Below, one piece after another: positions 59,961-64,000 of a stretch of DNA of 64,000 nt. The position numbers and the translations under genes are program-made. The stretch's first letter is position 1, and every line of letters begins with the position of its first letter. Below the pieces are notes generated by a model. It was not told where the DNA came from. It made no database searches and saw only the letters and a program-made list of their open reading frames with translations. Source of the DNA: Hyalella azteca (taxonomy: Eukaryota; Arthropoda; Malacostraca; Amphipoda; Hyalellidae); contig NW_025939587.1 in assembly GCF_000764305.2 (NCBI RefSeq), forward strand, positions 186,001 to 250,000, given 5' to 3'.

Positions 59961-60215
59961 GGGCAGAGTGGCCCAGTTGTTAAGGGCAGGGTGGCCCAGT
60001 GGTTACAGTTCAGAGTACCAAGATTGGCGCAGAGAGACGCGGGTTCGATCCCAGCTCTGTGCGCCAGTTTCTGGTCAGAATCGGCAAGGAGGCCGCGGGG
60101 TTAGGCGAAGCAGAATTGGTGCAGTGAGTTAAAAGTTCGAGACCGCAACAAGCTGCGAATATTCTGCGATGTTGAGAATCGGCCTACTAAACGCTGAAAC
60201 CGCTATTATGTTGTA
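59961..60215 (+). mobile_element. tRNA-derived SINE, plus-strand copy
   Basis: A tRNA-like head with an A-box (gtggcccagtggttac, 59991-60006) and a B-box (gggttcgatccc, 60041-60052) at typical pol III spacing, followed by a body ending gaatcggcctactaaacgct-gaaaccgcta. A diverged second copy lies on the opposite strand at 62150-62397, defining the element. The front of this copy is partly duplicated (gagtggcccagttgtt, 59967-59982, just before the true A-box). Confidence 0.85.
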
Positions 60216-61895
60216 TATTATATATCATACGGTTCACAAGAAGTTGAAGATGGCGGGCTGAAAAACAGGTGAGGGAGGCGTGACATGGAAATACAGTTAG
60301 GTCGCTGCTAGTCTCACGATCGGATTAAATGTATACTGCAGAAGAGATTTAAGTTATTAATCTCTCAAAATGTAAGGGTAAACTAATTATGGTTATAATA
60401 AATAATTATCGAAATATCGCTTGTAAACAGAACCACTACGAATCTAAGGTTTAAATGCCCAGCAGTGTGGTAATCACATTATAAAGGAAGAATAATTGGA
60501 GGAAAATAATTTAAACCAGTTTTAGAGGTGGTAACAGTTATAAGAAGAACAGTTGAAGGTTTTGATGCTTAGGAAATCGAGATAAAGACCTAAGGCTAAT
60601 GTTTGAATGGTGATATTCGCAGGTAACGTAGTAAAGTAACGTACTTCTAGAACGAAGAACACTAAAAAAATTTGTCGATCGTTTTGATTTAGATGAAGTA
60701 ACAATTAAAATTAAATAGTGAAATTTGAATTTGAATTAATTTGAAATTATAAGTCTTTAACCAAGTCGAAATTCCAAACATTAAATAAATGAATTTATTG
60801 GAGCAAAAGAATATACGAAGTGAAATTCATACGACATTCATAAAAATCAAGGAATAGAGAAACATATTTGTACCAAACGGTGGAAATACTTGGACTTTCA
60901 GGCAGGTTAGTTGTCAAACGGGACAGAAATAGCAATATTCGCGAAAACTAGGAGTTCCAAATAATGAATTACAATAATATTTGAACAGTGCGTCAAGGCG
61001 TTACAACTCTAGGCTGTCACTGGCGACAAATATAATTCGCTACAACTGAAAGTTGATGGTAATGACGACTCCCTTAAGACACGTGGCAGAACCCCTGATT
61101 TAGACTAAGTTCTTATTCTTCGAATAAAGTTAGAGAAGCGGATTCTATAATAATTATAAGGTGATATAGATCTTATAAATAAACCCTAGCCTTTATACAA
61201 ATTGACGGTGCATGAGGAATGACGAATTTCTCACAAAATAATTTTCCCACAATTTCAACGAAAAAGCTTGCGAAAGAGCTTCGGAGAGCAGCTTAGAAGT
61301 CAGTTCAAAAATTCAATGAAAAGGCAACGTGTATGATGAAATTGTACGAATAATTAGGGCGGTGGAGAGAAGTATAGCGATAACAGGCGCGATAAATTAA
61401 ATAAAATTCGAAATTCCAAATGGGTGTTATTTTATTGTTTTATTTTTGATCTGATAAGGTCGTTGAATGTTTTTCAATTAAATTCTAATGAGTTTGCTAT
61501 GCGTTTTCCATCAGGCTAAATTCTTCGTTAAATATCGATATAAGTAATAAAAGTAGCAAATATTATCAGCCTATTTCTATGTACTAACCTTCATTGCCAT
61601 GAAAATGATGTAGTTACTGCGCTCATTCTACAACATTCATCGCCATTTCGCATTCTATTCTCTCCTGTGTCATGTGGATGCAAATTTTTCCTGACGTATA
61701 TTTGCGCCCTTGGCTTGGTATGTTTTGTTGAATAGTATTTCGGACATCTTTAATTATAAAGTTAGGCTTGAAATTACCAACACACATCCGCTATAAATGA
61801 TCAGCTAATTTTTAGAACTTTCATCTAAGAGAGACTCATCGAACCTACGAGAGTGTGATTACTGTCAAGCAAATTTAATAAGGGCTGACTACTGT
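60216..61895. other. non-coding stretch
   Basis: No gene or repeat recognised. Confidence 0.5.
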
Positions 61896-61899
61896 TTCG

Positions 61900-62015
61900 C
61901 TGATTGAATAAGCGCTTGTTCACTCTCCGTCGATTGAATAAGCGCTTGTTCACTCTCCGTCGATTGAATAAGCGCTTGTTCACTCTCCGTCGATTGAATA
62001 AGCGCTTGTTCACTA
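61900..62015. repeat. 30-bp tandem repeat, 4 copies
   Basis: Unit tgattgaataagcgcttgtt-cactctccgtc, period exactly 30 bp, nearly identical copies. The core aagcgctt is an 8-bp palindrome. Confidence 0.95.
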
Positions 62016-62149
62016 AATTAATGTCAATTAAACAATTTGGATTAAGCTGCTAGTGCTATTTTGCACTCATGTGTATAGTTTCAAACTTGATTTTGTTGGT
62101 CATAAGCGGAACGCGTTTACACCGCGTCAAACTGTAAGTGGAGTTTATA

Positions 62150-62397
62150 GCGGTTTAGCGGTTTCAGCGTTTATTAGGCCGTAGGCCTGTCGCCGATTCT
62201 TAACATCGCAGAACATTCACAGCATTTTGCGGTCTCGAACTCGCAATTCACTGCCTCAATTCACCGCCCGGCCTCCTCGCCGATTCTGACCAGAAACTGA
62301 CGCACAGAGCTTGGATCGAACCCGCGCCTCTCTGCTCCAATCCCAGTACTCTGAACTTAATTTAACCACTGGGCCACCCTGCCACCCTTCAGTTTGA
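62150..62397 (-). mobile_element. tRNA-derived SINE, minus-strand copy
   Basis: Reverse complement carries the same A-box (tggcccagtggtta, 62376-62363), B-box (gggttcgatcc, 62323-62313) and body (ctggtcagaatcggc, gttcgagaccgcaa, ttctgcgatgtt, aacgctgaaaccgcta) as the copy at 59961. It carries a short extra gacaggcctacg segment. A further fragment of that segment (aggcctgtcgccgatcc) lies at 62554-62570. Confidence 0.83.
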
Positions 62398-62710
62398 ATG
62401 TGATCGGAGTCTTTCAATTTCAACATCCAATTGATATCTCTGTCTCTCATTTTCTGGAACAGTTCATCGGACAAAAATTAACAAAAGTCAATTATAGTAG
62501 TATTGTATAGTATCATATCTTCGGCATTGAAGAATAGGCCTGGATAGGCCTGTCGCCGATCCTTGTACTTTTCTTGGCTAGACTGGCTGTCCTTTAGATC
62601 AAATCTTTTCAACGGACGGTAGATTTAAAATCGCTTCTAGATTTCAGTTGTTCCGTAGGATACGAGGAATTTTAAGACTAAACAAATGCTCCTGCATATG
62701 TTGCAATTAT

Positions 62711-62928
62711 AAGCCTAAAGAAGTAGGAATTTTTGTAACATGTGTCGGAGTGTAGAATTAATTTCCTTAAGGGTGTTGTCACAGATACTACAATCTTGAG
62801 TTAGAGTGTAGTCACAGATTGTAACAATAGTTTGACTTCAGAATGACAGCCTAGTTACGTCACCTTACGTTAGTGTATAAAATGTCTTCATTTATAAGCA
62901 ACGTTACGCGTGTTATTTATTTTTGTAT
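62711..62928. repeat. 218-bp exact repeat, first copy
   Basis: Identical over all 218 bases to 63783-64000, which begins directly after a lone N. Within this copy the segment ttagtgtataaaatgtcttc-attt (62870-62893) is repeated in diverged form at 62965-62990. Confidence 0.95.
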
Positions 62929-63781
62929 CCAAAAAACGGTGTTGTACGTGTTATTTAACCTTATGTTAGTGTGTAATAATGTCTTCATTTCAGAGCGACG
63001 GTGGTGCGGAACTATCTGGCCTTCTGGACGCAGATCATGTCGCCACCCACGGCTTAGATACGGACGGCTTGAAGTGTTGAAGGCTACGTTCCGGAAGGCA
63101 GGAATCATGAAGGTCCATTACATCCATGGCAGTGGTGGTCTTCGGCAGGCGACCCCGTGTGGTGCATGTGTGGGGTGTGTGGTGTGCGAGACGGATACAT
63201 CGGGGTAAGGAATATGCGTGGTGTGCGTGGGGTGTACGTGTGGTGACTGGTGCGTGTCTGGAGCGTGTAGGGTGTGTGGTGTGCGAGAGGTGCTTGGGTT
63301 ACGGGTGATCCGTGAGTTACGCGAAATGATCAGAAAATTTAAAAGAACATATTGTGTGAATAATGGCACATTATTTCATGTCACTGTGATACGCCATTTT
63401 TCGGGACAAACTGGGCCTGGATGACCCACACAGGGGCGAAACGTGCACCGATTTTTAGACAATGTCTTATCCATATCTTTGAGTGCGGGATGTGTGCCGT
63501 TCATGAGGTGTGCACGTGAGTTCTGGAAAGCAGCTTACTGTTCGATTTTTCACATTTCCACGTATTTACTGAGCCGGCAATTACACCTCCTCCTTGGTTG
63601 CCGTCCTGTAAAATATGCAAGCCATATTTTAATAGTTATAAAAATTTTACAACAGGATATAGAAAGTAGATGGTTTAAAAATACAAGGGATCGGTTATAA
63701 ATAACAAAAAGTTATACCTTTGCCATTGGTTATTTGCGTTATTGAAGCACGTGTTGGCAGGGTGCTGTGTCCCACAACATG
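62929..63781. other. non-coding stretch with GT-rich tract
   Basis: GT-rich gtgtggggtgtgtggtgtgc-type sequence at 63155-63300. A 111-codon frame (62873-63208) has no domain. cgggacaaactgggcctggatgacccacac (given by position, 63399-63429) is matched in diverged form at 57178-57210, so both belong to a dispersed repeat. Confidence 0.45.
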
Positions 63782-63782
63782 N

Positions 63783-64000
63783 AAGCCTAAAGAAGTAGGA
63801 ATTTTTGTAACATGTGTCGGAGTGTAGAATTAATTTCCTTAAGGGTGTTGTCACAGATACTACAATCTTGAGTTAGAGTGTAGTCACAGATTGTAACAAT
63901 AGTTTGACTTCAGAATGACAGCCTAGTTACGTCACCTTACGTTAGTGTATAAAATGTCTTCATTTATAAGCAACGTTACGCGTGTTATTTATTTTTGTAT
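63783..64000. repeat. 218-bp exact repeat, second copy after a one-N gap
   Basis: Starts immediately after N at 63782 and matches 62711-62928 without a difference up to the window edge, so the match may continue beyond it. Most simply an unresolved contig overlap or a longer repeat collapsed at the gap. Confidence 0.95.

Noticed and set aside
60041..60052. tRNA gene (B-box found)
   Set aside because: No cloverleaf can be drawn; A- and B-boxes belong to a SINE with a second copy at 62150-62397.
62873..63208. 111-codon frame with a Cys-rich end
   Set aside because: Starts inside a repeated segment and ends in GT-rich simple sequence; no domain.

Overview
This window looks like nuclear DNA from an arthropod, most likely an insect. 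It is AT-rich, almost all non-coding, full of tandem repeats and short transposon relics. Its two convincing genes are split into small exons by GT-AG introns. A species cannot be named from the sequence. Four isolated N characters (4035, 31154, 31900, 63782) look like placeholders for unresolved assembly joins. A Nextera/Tn5 sequencing adapter is embedded at 31882-31899.

Region by region: 1-48 kb holds no gene I can support. It contains minisatellites, a 1.2 kb tandem duplication (6645-9043), a hAT-like MITE with an 8-bp target-site duplication (14212-14369), a hairpin element (20848-20987), a dispersed repeat in two copies (22585-23374 and 33461-34198), several perfect hairpins, and the 3' end of a non-LTR retrotransposon with an (ATCA)n tail (45430-45830). 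From 49.5 to 53.2 kb on the + strand lies a five-exon gene for a 248-residue protein: three TPR repeats closely resembling the Hsp70-binding TPR1 domain of HOP, with all five carboxylate-clamp positions kept, then two hydrophobic segments and a basic tail. From 58.5 to 55.6 kb on the - strand lies a secreted reeler-domain gene with a Pro/Gly-rich repeat tail. It has a TATA box and initiator at ideal spacing, and its reeler domain lacks a middle block that may sit on a missing exon. From 58.5 to 64 kb there are more minisatellites, two copies of a tRNA-derived SINE in opposite orientations, and an exact 218-bp repeat on either side of a gap.

The two genes are convergent (their 3' ends are about 2.4 kb apart) and nothing suggests they act together. 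The first is predicted to be a membrane-anchored chaperone adaptor, the second a secreted or extracellular-matrix/immune-type protein. I see no multi-gene system here. The best biological leads are the membrane-anchored clamp-TPR protein and the reeler-plus-repeat-tail protein. Several other striking signals are assembly artefacts.
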